A stretch of 41,174 nucleotides of DNA from Perlabentimonas gracilis (GCF_011174675.1 NZ_JAANIG010000037.1:1-41174), one strand, 5' to 3'; counted from the stretch's first letter, positions 7,870 to 15,904 are shown. The notes: a model not told the origin generated them from the sequence alone. Translations and numbers: made by a program.

Positions 7870-8601
7870 ATGAAAACTATTTTAAATAGAAATTTGTTAG
7901 AAAATACAAATTTCACTTCGGATACCTTAAGTCCGTTTTCCTTTTTGGTACACTCTTTAGTAAAAGCTGGCACATATAGTTTAGAGATATACGAGAACAA
8001 TCGTTTAGTTTATACCAATCAAATTATTTCTGCTAATGAGAATAATGAAACCGGATTGAATATTGACCTTCACCTCAATTCACTTTCAAGTCAGAAAGGG
8101 AGTTTCCTGATAAACGGCGATCATGCCTATCTTCTATTTTATAACTCACAGGCTTTTACTAAAAATAGGGTTGTCATCAAAGATAAGACTAACATTGTAT
8201 TTGATTCCAACACGCCCAAGAAAGGTGATTTATTTATACTTAACCTTTTAAAACCAGGAGAATATATCTTAAAAAGTAATTCTTTGAAGACTTCTATGAA
8301 GCTTAATGTCCTTTACCCTGACCTTAAAAGAGACAAAGTTTCTGATTCTTTAACCAAAATTAATTTGGACGCAAAAAGTATTAGAGAGAAAGATTCACAG
8401 CCCTTGCTACCGAATCAAGGTATTGTTATACAGTTGGGTGATGGCCTCAATGATTTTAATATCGAACATACAAAAGGTTTTGATAGTTCTCTAGAGAATA
8501 GTGTTGTAAATGAGTTAAAGATATTAGCACGGTCTAGGATAAAAACATCAACGGGTCGATCGAAAAAACAAATTATAAAGAGGTTTTCAACTCGGAAATA
8601 A
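7870..8601 (+). CDS. Beta-sandwich-like protein of unknown function
   Basis: A 243-residue protein without signal peptide or membrane helix. The first 150 residues look like two tandem small beta-sandwiches, each ending in a GTYSLEIYEN / PGEYILKSN type strand pair as in carboxypeptidase-regulatory-like or Spy0128-like domains. The last 90 residues are charged and end in a very basic tail (ARSRIKTSTGRSKKQIIKRFSTRK). I do not recognise a family. It is the third gene of the operon starting at 6099 and is followed by an inverted repeat that may end the transcript. Confidence 0.6.
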   Translation: MKTILNRNLLENTNFTSDTLSPFSFLVHSLVKAGTYSLEIYENNRLVYTNQIISANENNETGLNIDLHLNSLSSQKGSFLINGDHAYLLFYNSQAFTKNRVVIKDKTNIVFDSNTPKKGDLFILNLLKPGEYILKSNSLKTSMKLNVLYPDLKRDKVSDSLTKINLDAKSIREKDSQPLLPNQGIVIQLGDGLNDFNIEHTKGFDSSLENSVVNELKILARSRIKTSTGRSKKQIIKRFSTRK

Positions 8602-8665
8602 TCCCCAGTTTGCTTCATTTTCCAACTCAGAGGGAATTATTCAAGTAGGGTGTATATGTAATTTA

Positions 8666-8684
8666 ACCCAAATATGATTTGGGT
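8666..8684 (+). terminator. Inverted repeat after the three-gene operon
   Basis: ACCCAAAT-atg-ATTTGGGT is a perfect 8-bp inverted repeat 65 bp after the operon stop. There is no following T-run, so it may be a weak terminator or an operator for the promoter 13 bp downstream. Confidence 0.4.
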
Positions 8685-8696
8685 GATATTCATTTT

Positions 8697-8744
8697 ATCC
8701 CTCTTTTAGGGTATTTCTTTTTATCCCTCATTGCTTTACTTTTG
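8697..8744 (+). promoter_or_regulatory. Shared-element promoter 4
   Basis: Element ATCCCTCTTTTAGGGTATT at 8697-8715 and an exact -7 box TACTTTTG at 8737-8744, 28 nt after the GGGTA start. The protease gene starts 98 nt beyond the box, a leader length close to those of promoters 2 and 3. Confidence 0.65.
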
Positions 8745-8841
8745 GTATTTGGATGATTTGCAGTTTGAATCGACACTCTGAAACAGCGGAGCACAATGGG
8801 GTGACTAGCAGGCTGCAGTACAACGTTATAGGACAAGTACC

Positions 8842-9669
8842 ATGGACTACAATTCTATGCTTAACCTTCCGGATTCCGTAAAGCAATCAAAAGGAGAAGG
8901 TGTTGTTATTGCGATTGTCGATACAGGTTGTGCGGCTCACAGCGCGTTTAGCAATAAGAACATTGAGTTTTACGATGCCGCTACACAAAATCATAATGGC
9001 TCACTGGTTGATAGCTCCACATCGGGGCATGGCACATCTATCACAGGAATAATTGCGGGGAACAATCTGAATGGTTCGAATATAGTGGGAGTGGCCCCCT
9101 TAGCAGATGTTATAGTTATAAAGGCAACCAATAGGAATAGCATAAACTCAAGCTTTGTGCTCCAAGGGTTAACCTGGCTATTGAACCAAGCCGCTTTACC
9201 TCATATTGTGAATATGAGTTTTGACATTGCCCACTCCGATGCAATTAATTCGGCAATCCTCGAACTTACTCGGAGAGGAGTATTGGTTGTTGCTGCAGGA
9301 CAAAACGATGGCAACCTATATCGCGACCAAGCGATTTTTTATCCCGCCCGTAACGAGCTAGTTCTAGGTGTAGGAGCCCTATCGCAGCAAAGCTACAACA
9401 ATCCGCTGGGGGTGAGCCCAAGGATACACTACGTGTTGCCTAACCTACTCTACTTCTCTACCGGTAAGTATAATGACTATAAGAACGACCTAAAAGGATG
9501 CAGCTTTGCCACCGCGGTTATCTCAGCCTCGCTTGCACTGGTTCGGGCAAGCCTAAAAACCAGTGATAACGCTAAAGTAATTAGCACATTCAATTCATAC
9601 CTCAGCAACCTAAACTCCATCCAGTTTAACCAACTTAACATTTACAAGAATGAAAACGCTCGTAGCTAG
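8842..9669 (+). CDS. Leaderless subtilisin-like serine protease (S8 family)
   Basis: A 275-residue, single-domain subtilase. The catalytic residues are in the right order: D27 in VVIAIVDTG, H63 in SGHGTSITG and S221 in GCSFATAV. The oxyanion region reads AAGQNDG instead of the usual AAGN, a one-residue insertion, so N155 rather than the canonical position would serve. There is no signal peptide, propeptide or lipobox, so the enzyme is probably cytoplasmic, unlike most Bacteroidetes subtilases. It is the first gene of an operon and overlaps the next gene by 20 bp. Its natural substrate is unknown; a neighbouring operon product is an obvious candidate. Confidence 0.8.
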   Translation: MDYNSMLNLPDSVKQSKGEGVVIAIVDTGCAAHSAFSNKNIEFYDAATQNHNGSLVDSSTSGHGTSITGIIAGNNLNGSNIVGVAPLADVIVIKATNRNSINSSFVLQGLTWLLNQAALPHIVNMSFDIAHSDAINSAILELTRRGVLVVAAGQNDGNLYRDQAIFYPARNELVLGVGALSQQSYNNPLGVSPRIHYVLPNLLYFSTGKYNDYKNDLKGCSFATAVISASLALVRASLKTSDNAKVISTFNSYLSNLNSIQFNQLNIYKNENARS

Positions 9670-11824
9670 TCTTATTACCTTTTGCTGTGTTATTAGCGCA
9701 CAGGGGCAGAGCATACTGCAGGATGCCATTCTGTTGAGCCAAACAATTAAGCATAACACTTTAAGCCTCGACGATTTGGAGACCCCAGAGGTGATGCTGC
9801 TAATTGAACAGCAACAAAAGCTAGAGTATGGTTCCTCCGATTACAAAAAGATTGAGAGCCAAATTGCCGAATTACAGCAAGCAGAGAAGAGCAGAGTAAC
9901 CTCGCTTCTCCTAAGAAACTACTTAGTTGAACCGGAGACTTTTACCACAACAAAAATTAAGGAACGTTTTACCTCTAATCCTTACCTATCATTCATTAGC
10001 ATTGATGGTTCACCCCAGCAGCAGGACAAGAGTCAAGAATTTCTTACTCGATTAACACAACCTTTCGTGTCCTCACCCTTCGACATTACAAATGTTGCCG
10101 TAGGGCTAACCGACTTTCTAATTGAGCGAACCAAAACGGAGCTCAACACGGCCTTTTTTATAAGGTTTAAGCAGGATTTGAAAGATGAAAGTATGCAAGA
10201 ACTTCGAATTCTGTTCCCAAGCACCACGTCAACTCTAGAGGTAATCGATACCGAGATCTATCAGTACGACATATACCTTAACATGCTGAGAACATCATTT
10301 GAGAGAGACCTTCGGTCGCTACCCAGGGGCATGTCAAATCTTTTGGTTGAGTATTCTATGAGTTCAGGCAAGGATCAGGAGCTGCTATGCTTAGTTGCTC
10401 TTGCGCTAGAGCTATCGAATGGTATGGTAGATGGCCTTCATCCGGGTGAGGTGCTCAATGTATTGGCAAGCAGTGAGTATGCCAATATGCTAACAACCAG
10501 CGGTACCTACAGAAACATCGTTAGCTCGCTTCAAACCATAAACTTAATCAGCCAGTCCTTTAGAGAATTCTCTGAGTCCGATAGGACATATTGGCTTAGG
10601 CAAGCCGAATTAAATGCATTAAACGATGTTCTTACCCTTAGGATTTACCTTGGGTTGCTATACCAGCATGCCCAATACAATGATGTGTATAAAAGCATAT
10701 CTTTTGCTATCAGCAATCAGGAGTTTACCTTGGGTAAACTACTTAGGGATCTTGGTGAGAGAATGGGAGGCGAGCCCGCAGGTTATCATCTAATTAAGCA
10801 GCACCTGCTTCAGGTTGCAGAAACGACCAAGGGAATACAGCTCCAGATTGACAGGTATCAGGGTGCTATACAGGGCTCAGACTACGATAAGCTAACAACC
10901 AGAGAGCGAAACAGGTTGCTATTCGAACGACAAAGCGATGTGTTTGCCTCCTTGGTAGGCCTTCTACAGCTATCAAAGGGCACTGGGAGTTCTCCCATAT
11001 TCCAAGGGAAAATCGCCCTTACCGATGTCGAGAAGGATGCAATTAGGCAATTCGAGTTGGCTGGTGATATGGCTATTCATGCTATGAACAAGCAGTACTC
11101 AGGCGCAATTGTTAGCGCAACAATGTTGCTGAAACAGGTTAACAATTCGGATAAGGATTTAGTATTGCGTAAATTCTTAAGGTACGGCTCGTTTATGGCT
11201 GCACTTGTTGAGGCAGAGAATCCAAGTCAAGCCAAAGCAGCAATAAGCGCGATAGCTTTACCTCCTGGCAGCTATTCAATAAAGCGGTTTTCCTCCTTTA
11301 ACGTGTCGCTAAATGGCTATCTCGGAGGTTTTGTTGGCAACGAGATTATTGATAATGTAAACAGCGGGAGGACAATAAATAACCTTTCTCTTTCTGCCCC
11401 AGTTGGCATTTACTTTGGCTGGGGGCGTTTATGTATGCATAAGCCAAGGGGACCATGGAGTTTCGGGTTATCTGTGCCTATTATCGATCTGGGTACACTC
11501 GCATCGTTTAGGTTAGCGAATGATGAGGCAGAAGCTTTACCCACAGTAAAGCTATACCATATCATTGCCCCTGGTCTTTTTGCCGAATTTGGAGTTGGCA
11601 GAACACCCCTCACCATAGGGATTGGAGCACAATTAGGCCCTAGGCTACGAAATGTTAGCGAGGATATTGTTGACGTGAGCGATTACTACTTGAGGGTAGG
11701 AGCTACATTAAAAGTAGATATCCCCCTGCTTAACCTTTACTCAAGCCCAGAAAAGGCTAAAAAGAATGCGAATGATAAGAAACCCCAGAAAGAGAAAAAG
11801 AGGAAAGGGGGGAACAAAAACTAA
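9650..11824 (+). CDS. Outer-membrane barrel protein with large periplasmic helical domain
   Basis: A 724-residue exported protein. Residues 1-19 form a signal peptide (LVASLITFCCVISAQG, cleavage before Q20). Residues about 20-540 are helix-rich and hydrophilic, with segments such as VAVGLTDFLIERTKTELNTA, and look like a repeat-type periplasmic domain. Residues about 545-690 alternate glycine/aromatic strands (FNVSLNGYLGGFVG, VGIYFGWGRLC, GLFAEFGVGRTPLTIGIGAQLG) expected of an outer-membrane beta-barrel. The tail is lysine-rich. I do not recognise a named family. Its ATG lies inside the protease gene, indicating coupled translation, so protease and envelope protein probably act together. Confidence 0.65.
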   Translation: MKTLVASLITFCCVISAQGQSILQDAILLSQTIKHNTLSLDDLETPEVMLLIEQQQKLEYGSSDYKKIESQIAELQQAEKSRVTSLLLRNYLVEPETFTTTKIKERFTSNPYLSFISIDGSPQQQDKSQEFLTRLTQPFVSSPFDITNVAVGLTDFLIERTKTELNTAFFIRFKQDLKDESMQELRILFPSTTSTLEVIDTEIYQYDIYLNMLRTSFERDLRSLPRGMSNLLVEYSMSSGKDQELLCLVALALELSNGMVDGLHPGEVLNVLASSEYANMLTTSGTYRNIVSSLQTINLISQSFREFSESDRTYWLRQAELNALNDVLTLRIYLGLLYQHAQYNDVYKSISFAISNQEFTLGKLLRDLGERMGGEPAGYHLIKQHLLQVAETTKGIQLQIDRYQGAIQGSDYDKLTTRERNRLLFERQSDVFASLVGLLQLSKGTGSSPIFQGKIALTDVEKDAIRQFELAGDMAIHAMNKQYSGAIVSATMLLKQVNNSDKDLVLRKFLRYGSFMAALVEAENPSQAKAAISAIALPPGSYSIKRFSSFNVSLNGYLGGFVGNEIIDNVNSGRTINNLSLSAPVGIYFGWGRLCMHKPRGPWSFGLSVPIIDLGTLASFRLANDEAEALPTVKLYHIIAPGLFAEFGVGRTPLTIGIGAQLGPRLRNVSEDIVDVSDYYLRVGATLKVDIPLLNLYSSPEKAKKNANDKKPQKEKKRKGGNKN

Positions 11825-11887
11825 TCGAGGTTTAGCCAAATCGAGAATAGACTTTACCCATTGACTTTAAAACTAAAATTTAGACCT

Positions 11888-12274
11888 ATGCCAAATTTTA
11901 AGTGTACTAAATGCGGATACTTGTTTGAGAGCGACAACGATCCATTAAAATGCCCCGATTGCGGCTTAAAGGGAAGTATTATCGAGGTTCCAATCGAGTC
12001 TGAGGAGGCAGAGCTTATTAAGGATAAGCAAATCATTATTCAAACATTTAATAAGTTCAAGAAGGACTACCTAAAGAGCGTGAAGGATATCTCGCAGGAG
12101 GCTGGAATCCCGTCGGCAAATGTGCTAAAGGTCATGATGTCGTTTGATGATTTTGTTCAGTCCTCAGACCGAGACTCAAGTGGAGACCTGCTGTTTACAA
12201 CCAAAGAGAAGTTTAGAGAGAATGCCACTTTCACCAAAAAACTTTTTGGTGCTTTTAAAAACCGAATCGATTAA
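11888..12274 (+). CDS. Small zinc-ribbon protein
   Basis: A 128-residue cytoplasmic protein. An N-terminal rubredoxin-like zinc ribbon has two CxxC knuckles, C6/C9 (FKCTKCGYLF) and C22/C25 (LKCPDCGL). The rest is helical and charged, with a helix-turn-helix-like segment (DISQEAGIPSANVLKVMMSFDDF). The start at 11888 (MPNFKCTKCG) is preferred over an upstream in-frame ATG at 11861 because homologous ribbons begin directly with the metal-binding strand. It lies 63 bp after the barrel gene and 11 bp before the small membrane protein, so it is part of the same operon. It may be a regulator or an adaptor; unknown. Confidence 0.65.
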   Translation: MPNFKCTKCGYLFESDNDPLKCPDCGLKGSIIEVPIESEEAELIKDKQIIIQTFNKFKKDYLKSVKDISQEAGIPSANVLKVMMSFDDFVQSSDRDSSGDLLFTTKEKFRENATFTKKLFGAFKNRID

Positions 12275-12285
12275 AATTTGCAAGT

Positions 12286-12570
12286 ATGGAATTGTCAAGT
12301 TCAGTTTATCTAGCAGCATTAGGAGCCCTTTGTATTCAGCTGCTCCCATTGCTCGAGCTCTATAAGGTTCCGAAGAATAGAAGGCCAAATTTTCGCGATT
12401 TTACCTACTGGATACCCTACATTGTTGCTCCCGTAGTGGGAGGTATTGTAGGCTATGCCTATTTCAACGAGCAGGAGGGCAGTAGCCTTTTGGCTATGCA
12501 CATCGGAGCTTCGGCACCTTTGATACTGAGATCTATGGCTTCGTTAGTCCCGTCCTCAGTTGGCGTGTAG
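12286..12570 (+). CDS. Small three-helix membrane protein
   Basis: A 94-residue protein with three hydrophobic segments at about residues 6-25, 43-61 and 66-88, linked by a short basic loop (KVPKNRRPNFRDF) that by the positive-inside rule faces the cytoplasm. No family recognised. Last gene of the protease/barrel/zinc-ribbon operon, 11 bp after the zinc-ribbon gene. Such small polytopic proteins often act as membrane anchors or effectors in multi-gene systems; that role is only conjecture here. Confidence 0.6.
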   Translation: MELSSSVYLAALGALCIQLLPLLELYKVPKNRRPNFRDFTYWIPYIVAPVVGGIVGYAYFNEQEGSSLLAMHIGASAPLILRSMASLVPSSVGV

Positions 12571-12658
12571 CCATGGGCTAAACCATTTGGCATTGCTTTA
12601 TAAACTCGCAAGTTAACCCCTAGTGCGTTTAAATGCTTAGCTGTTTTTATGCTGTTAT

Positions 12659-12691
12659 CCCCATGGTATTATGTTTTTATACCAGCCGGGG
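12659..12691 (+). terminator. Hairpin downstream of the protease operon
   Basis: CCCC-a-TGGTAT, nine-base loop, ATACCA-gcc-GGGG forms a two-part stem 88 bp after the last stop of the operon. There is no U-run directly after it, so termination activity is uncertain. Confidence 0.35.
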
Positions 12692-12803
12692 CGGTTACTG
12701 ATTTAGCAACGAGCAGTGAAAATGCTAGCTTATGTTTGGTAGAATATCATTTTTGTGTACTTGTATTTTTTAAAGACCTGTTAACCAGCGGGTAGCATAT
12801 TTA

Positions 12804-12851
12804 ATCACTCTTTTCGGGTATTTTTTATAAAAATACTTTGCCCTACATTTG
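12804..12851 (+). promoter_or_regulatory. Shared-element promoter 5
   Basis: Element ATCACTCTTTTCGGGTATT at 12804-12822 and an exact -7 box TACATTTG at 12844-12851, 28 nt after the GGGTA start. Transcription would begin near 12857, exactly where a long RNA stem begins and with no coding sequence following. Confidence 0.65.
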
Positions 12852-12856
12852 CCTAT

Positions 12857-12981
12857 GGAGGTGTAGGGAGTGTTTTTTGCATGGTTTGGAAACCCAGGTT
12901 TACAGATTAAAAAACCATGTACCCTATTAAAAATTGCCTAAAACCTTATATACTCCAAATCATCCTACACCTCCTTTTTTT
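12857..12981 (+). ncRNA. Candidate structured small RNA, about 125 nt
   Basis: The predicted transcript opens with GGAGGTGTAGG (12857-12867), which pairs perfectly over 11 bp with CCTACACCTCC (12964-12974), directly followed by seven Ts as in an intrinsic terminator. Inside, GAGT (12868-12871) can pair with ACTC (12952-12955), and CATGGTTT (12880-12887) pairs with AAACCATG (12912-12919), giving a rod-like fold with internal loops. An exact -7 box ends six bases upstream. There is no open frame of note. A rod-like terminator-closed RNA of this size could be a 6S-like or Bacteroidales-specific regulatory RNA, but I cannot assign it. Confidence 0.6.
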
Positions 12982-13089
12982 ACCTATCGGTTTACCCACT
13001 GGCTAGTTATTGTTGCTGGTGGTTTTTATTGATAAGATTGGGAGTACAGCGTTAAGTAATGCCTAGCTGCTTATGCGGTTGTTTTTGTG

Positions 13090-13097
13090 TATATTTG
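13090..13097 (+). promoter_or_regulatory. Promoter -7 box TATATTTG upstream of the FISUMP gene
   Basis: Exact match to TAnnTTTG, 72 nt before the FISUMP start codon. No shared 19-bp element is present in front of it, so this promoter belongs to a different class from the five to its left. Confidence 0.4.
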
Positions 13098-13168
13098 GTG
13101 GTGGTATAAGTAAGTTAGCAAAAATGGTTAAAGAAAACTGAGAATTCAGAACATTAATTTTAAACAAT

Positions 13169-13966
13169 ATGAAAGAATATCAGACCAACATATCGATAAT
13201 AATCATAGTTTTGATATTTAGCATGTTGGGATGCTGCAAGGACGATCCCACACCCCGCAAGGGAAAATCTACAGCTGTGTTCAACCCCGACAAGGAGTAC
13301 GGGATGGTGACAGATATTGATGGGAATGAATACAAAACCATTACCATTGGCTACCAAACGTGGATGGCAGAGAACCTGAGGGTAACCCGTTACAGCAACG
13401 GCGATTTCATTACGCACTTGCCGGTTTCGGCTGGTTACGATATTATCTATTACGAGACCGAGGGTATTTACTGCGCCTACGATGACACCGCTGATCCCGA
13501 CAGCCTTGCCACCTACGGGCTGCTGTACAACGGTCACGCCGTGGCGGACCAGCGTAACCTCTGCCCCGATGGTTGGCACGTACCCAGCGATGAGGAGTGG
13601 ATCACCCTGGTTACGTACCTAGACAATGGCGAAAACGCCTTTGACCCCAACGGAACCGGGACTAATGCCGTGGTTGGGGGCAGGCTCAAGGAGGTTGGAA
13701 TCCTGCACTGGAACGCACCCAACCCCGCCGACAACAGCAGCGGCTTCACTGCACTTCCTGGGGGGTGCAGGGTTGGTGATACCTTTTACTATAAAAACAA
13801 GATGGCCTTTTTTTGGTCATCTACAGATTACTACGTAGATAGCATTCCTCATATTGAAGGAAAAATGCTTTGGATGCGTAGCATCAGCGAACTGTTCACA
13901 ACCATTGGTCGTGGGGCTTTCCCAAAGGATACGGGACAGAGCGTACGTTGTATTTCTGATAACTAA
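13169..13966 (+). CDS. FISUMP-domain lipoprotein
   Basis: A 265-residue surface lipoprotein. The signal peptide ends in the lipobox MLGC (Cys22). Residues about 45-262 are a Fibrobacter succinogenes major-domain (FISUMP): VTDIDGNEYKTITIGYQTWMAENL at the start of the domain is diagnostic in type, followed by LCPDGWHVPSDEEW, GGRLKE, SGFTALPGGCR, FFWSST and SVRCISDN at the end. The domain is related to C-type-lectin/sulfatase-modifying-factor folds and is found in exported proteins of unknown binding specificity. It lies 25 bp before the T9SS type A protein gene, so the two are probably co-transcribed. Confidence 0.85.
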   Translation: MKEYQTNISIIIIVLIFSMLGCCKDDPTPRKGKSTAVFNPDKEYGMVTDIDGNEYKTITIGYQTWMAENLRVTRYSNGDFITHLPVSAGYDIIYYETEGIYCAYDDTADPDSLATYGLLYNGHAVADQRNLCPDGWHVPSDEEWITLVTYLDNGENAFDPNGTGTNAVVGGRLKEVGILHWNAPNPADNSSGFTALPGGCRVGDTFYYKNKMAFFWSSTDYYVDSIPHIEGKMLWMRSISELFTTIGRGAFPKDTGQSVRCISDN

Positions 13967-13991
13967 TTGTTTAACCTTAAATACAATTATT

Positions 13992-15842
13992 ATGACTAAG
14001 AGATTAGTTGGCACAGCGATGCTGCTGTGCATGGTGCTAGGAGCCACAGCTCAAGATTTTACCGTTACCATTCCCAAAACCGATTCCACGCAGTACAGGT
14101 GCTACCCCGTAAAGGCCAACACGAGTTTTAGCCTTAGATCGCTGATTGCTTGTAACACCAACGGCCCGTTTAGCGTGAGCATTGATAAGGGTTTATCGTT
14201 TGCCGCATGGGGTAGCTGGGTAGATATTGCTTATGGCAATAACCCCATAACCATTGATTCCTCGCAAACGGCCATCTTCGACCTGTACATTCAACCCCCG
14301 ACGGGTACACCTGATTATCGGTATCCTATGCCTGTATATTTTAAGGCGTACAAGAACGGCAGCTCCGTTAATGTTTCCTCCTCTGGATTGTTTGAGGTTA
14401 TTGTGGATAACAACCCGCCCACCGATATTACGCTAACCAAGTACGGTGACTCTGGCAGCAACTCGATTACCTTCGAGTTCGATGCCACCGATGCGATGTC
14501 GAAACAATACTCCGATGTGAACCCCAACGTGGGGCGTAAGGGCATTAAGCAGTTCACCATTGCGCTGAAAGACCAAGGAGGCATAACCAGAGCAACCGAA
14601 ACGTGTAATGGCACCGAGATCAGCTGGGTTAAAAACGTGAGTAGCGGCAACCTCCTTCCGGGTACTGATTATACCGCCTACGTAACCGTCACTGACTTGG
14701 CAGGAAACTCTGCCACCAGCGGGGGGCTCAGCGTCACCACCGCTCCCGCCACCCCCACTGGCCTCAACGCTACAGGGGTAACATACTTCAACGCCATGCT
14801 TTCCTGGAACGCCATGCAGGGTGCTACTAGCTACGAGGTATATGATGTTACCTCAGGGAATATTCGCATAGGAACAGCCACCTCTCCCTCATTCGCTGCT
14901 ACCGATTTGCAGCCGGGCAATACCTACCAGTTTGCTGTGAAATCGGTATCCAGCGCGGGTACATCGGGACTGTGCAGCGCAATATCAGTGACGACCCCAA
15001 TGCCATACATTAATGGGCCTACCACTGTTTGCTCGCAGGAAACATATAGCATATTGAACCTTCTGCCAGATGCTACTGTTCAGTGGATTGTTAGCGGCAG
15101 CCTCTCACTCGTGTCGGGACAAGGGGGTGGTAGCGCGGTGATTGCGAAGAGCAGCAACGGGTTGGGGCAAGTAAATGCCATGGTAACCTACCAGGGGAAA
15201 AGCATTCCCCTAACACCCCTTACAGTAAGCGTGGGAACTCCCCTGCGCCCATACATCAGCAATGGCAGTGTTACCAAAACGACTTCATCAGTAAGTTACA
15301 ACTTAACCTATGGCAGCCCCACCACCAGCCTGCAATTATTCTTCATTAAACAGTCGGGGAGTGCCAATGCCAGCTGGGTTGCGGAGAAGAACTCTGGCTC
15401 CTCCTGCTTTAACCTTGTTGATAACGGCAACTTTGTTTACGTAAACCCAACCAGCGTGGGTACAGGCAGTTTCACCGTGCAAGGAGAGAACGAATGTGGG
15501 ATGAGTTCTTACACTACAGTCTACCTTACCATCAGAAGTAGCGGAGGGGGTATAATTGACCCACCAAGTCTACCGATAGAGTTTTCCATTTCCCCTAATC
15601 CCGCTTCCGATAATGTAATGGTAACTTTGGGAGGGAAAGAGAAACTGCTTGGTACGACTAGTGGCCTATCATCAGAAACCACCTACGAAGTGCAGCTCTG
15701 GTCTAGCATGGGTGTTGTTAAATCTGTTAAAACCAAAGGAGAATCTGTTCAGCTTTCGCTTGGATCACTTCCATCCGGTACGTATTACATTCGAGTAGTA
15801 AGCAAGGACAGGGTGGGCAGCCAATTGTTTTTTAAACGTTAA
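13992..15842 (+). CDS. T9SS type A sorted protein with fibronectin type III domains
   Basis: A 616-residue secreted protein. The start at 13992 (MTKRLVGTAMLLCMVLGATAQ) is preferred over an upstream frame because it gives a clean signal peptide cleaved before Q21. The middle contains at least two Fn3/Ig-like modules (ISWVKNVSSGNLLPGTDYTA, then TPTGLNATGVTYFNAMLSW to TYQFAVKSVSSAG). The C-terminal 80 residues (FSISPNPASDNVMVTLGG ... LPSGTYYIRVVSK ... LFFKR) are a type A sorting domain recognised by the type IX secretion system, which exports and anchors the protein on the cell surface. The ligand is unknown; it is likely a binding or adhesion protein co-expressed with the FISUMP lipoprotein. 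Confidence 0.85.
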   Translation: MTKRLVGTAMLLCMVLGATAQDFTVTIPKTDSTQYRCYPVKANTSFSLRSLIACNTNGPFSVSIDKGLSFAAWGSWVDIAYGNNPITIDSSQTAIFDLYIQPPTGTPDYRYPMPVYFKAYKNGSSVNVSSSGLFEVIVDNNPPTDITLTKYGDSGSNSITFEFDATDAMSKQYSDVNPNVGRKGIKQFTIALKDQGGITRATETCNGTEISWVKNVSSGNLLPGTDYTAYVTVTDLAGNSATSGGLSVTTAPATPTGLNATGVTYFNAMLSWNAMQGATSYEVYDVTSGNIRIGTATSPSFAATDLQPGNTYQFAVKSVSSAGTSGLCSAISVTTPMPYINGPTTVCSQETYSILNLLPDATVQWIVSGSLSLVSGQGGGSAVIAKSSNGLGQVNAMVTYQGKSIPLTPLTVSVGTPLRPYISNGSVTKTTSSVSYNLTYGSPTTSLQLFFIKQSGSANASWVAEKNSGSSCFNLVDNGNFVYVNPTSVGTGSFTVQGENECGMSSYTTVYLTIRSSGGGIIDPPSLPIEFSISPNPASDNVMVTLGGKEKLLGTTSGLSSETTYEVQLWSSMGVVKSVKTKGESVQLSLGSLPSGTYYIRVVSKDRVGSQLFFKR

Positions 15843-15873
15843 CGGGACGTCCACATAATTGTGTAGCGAAAAA

Positions 15874-15904
15874 ACGGAATGGGGTTAGTTTGCCCCGTTT
15901 CCGT
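15874..15904 (+). terminator. Terminator after the T9SS type A gene
   Basis: ACGGAATGGGG pairs with CCCCGTTTCCGT across an eight-base loop, with one bulge, followed by CGCTTTCTTC. It is 31 bp after the stop codon, as expected for the end of the FISUMP/T9SS transcript. Confidence 0.6.

Noticed and set aside
6099-8601. Bacterial gasdermin system suspected because of the nearby protease
   Set aside because: The proteins do not show a gasdermin-like length/cleavable C-terminal tail pattern that I could identify, and the protease is in a separate operon; kept only as a fold-search question.
12144-12388. Alternative frames on both strands across the zinc-ribbon and small membrane protein genes
   Set aside because: The zinc-ribbon and membrane protein frames carry metal-binding and hydrophobic patterns and operon spacing; the alternatives do not.
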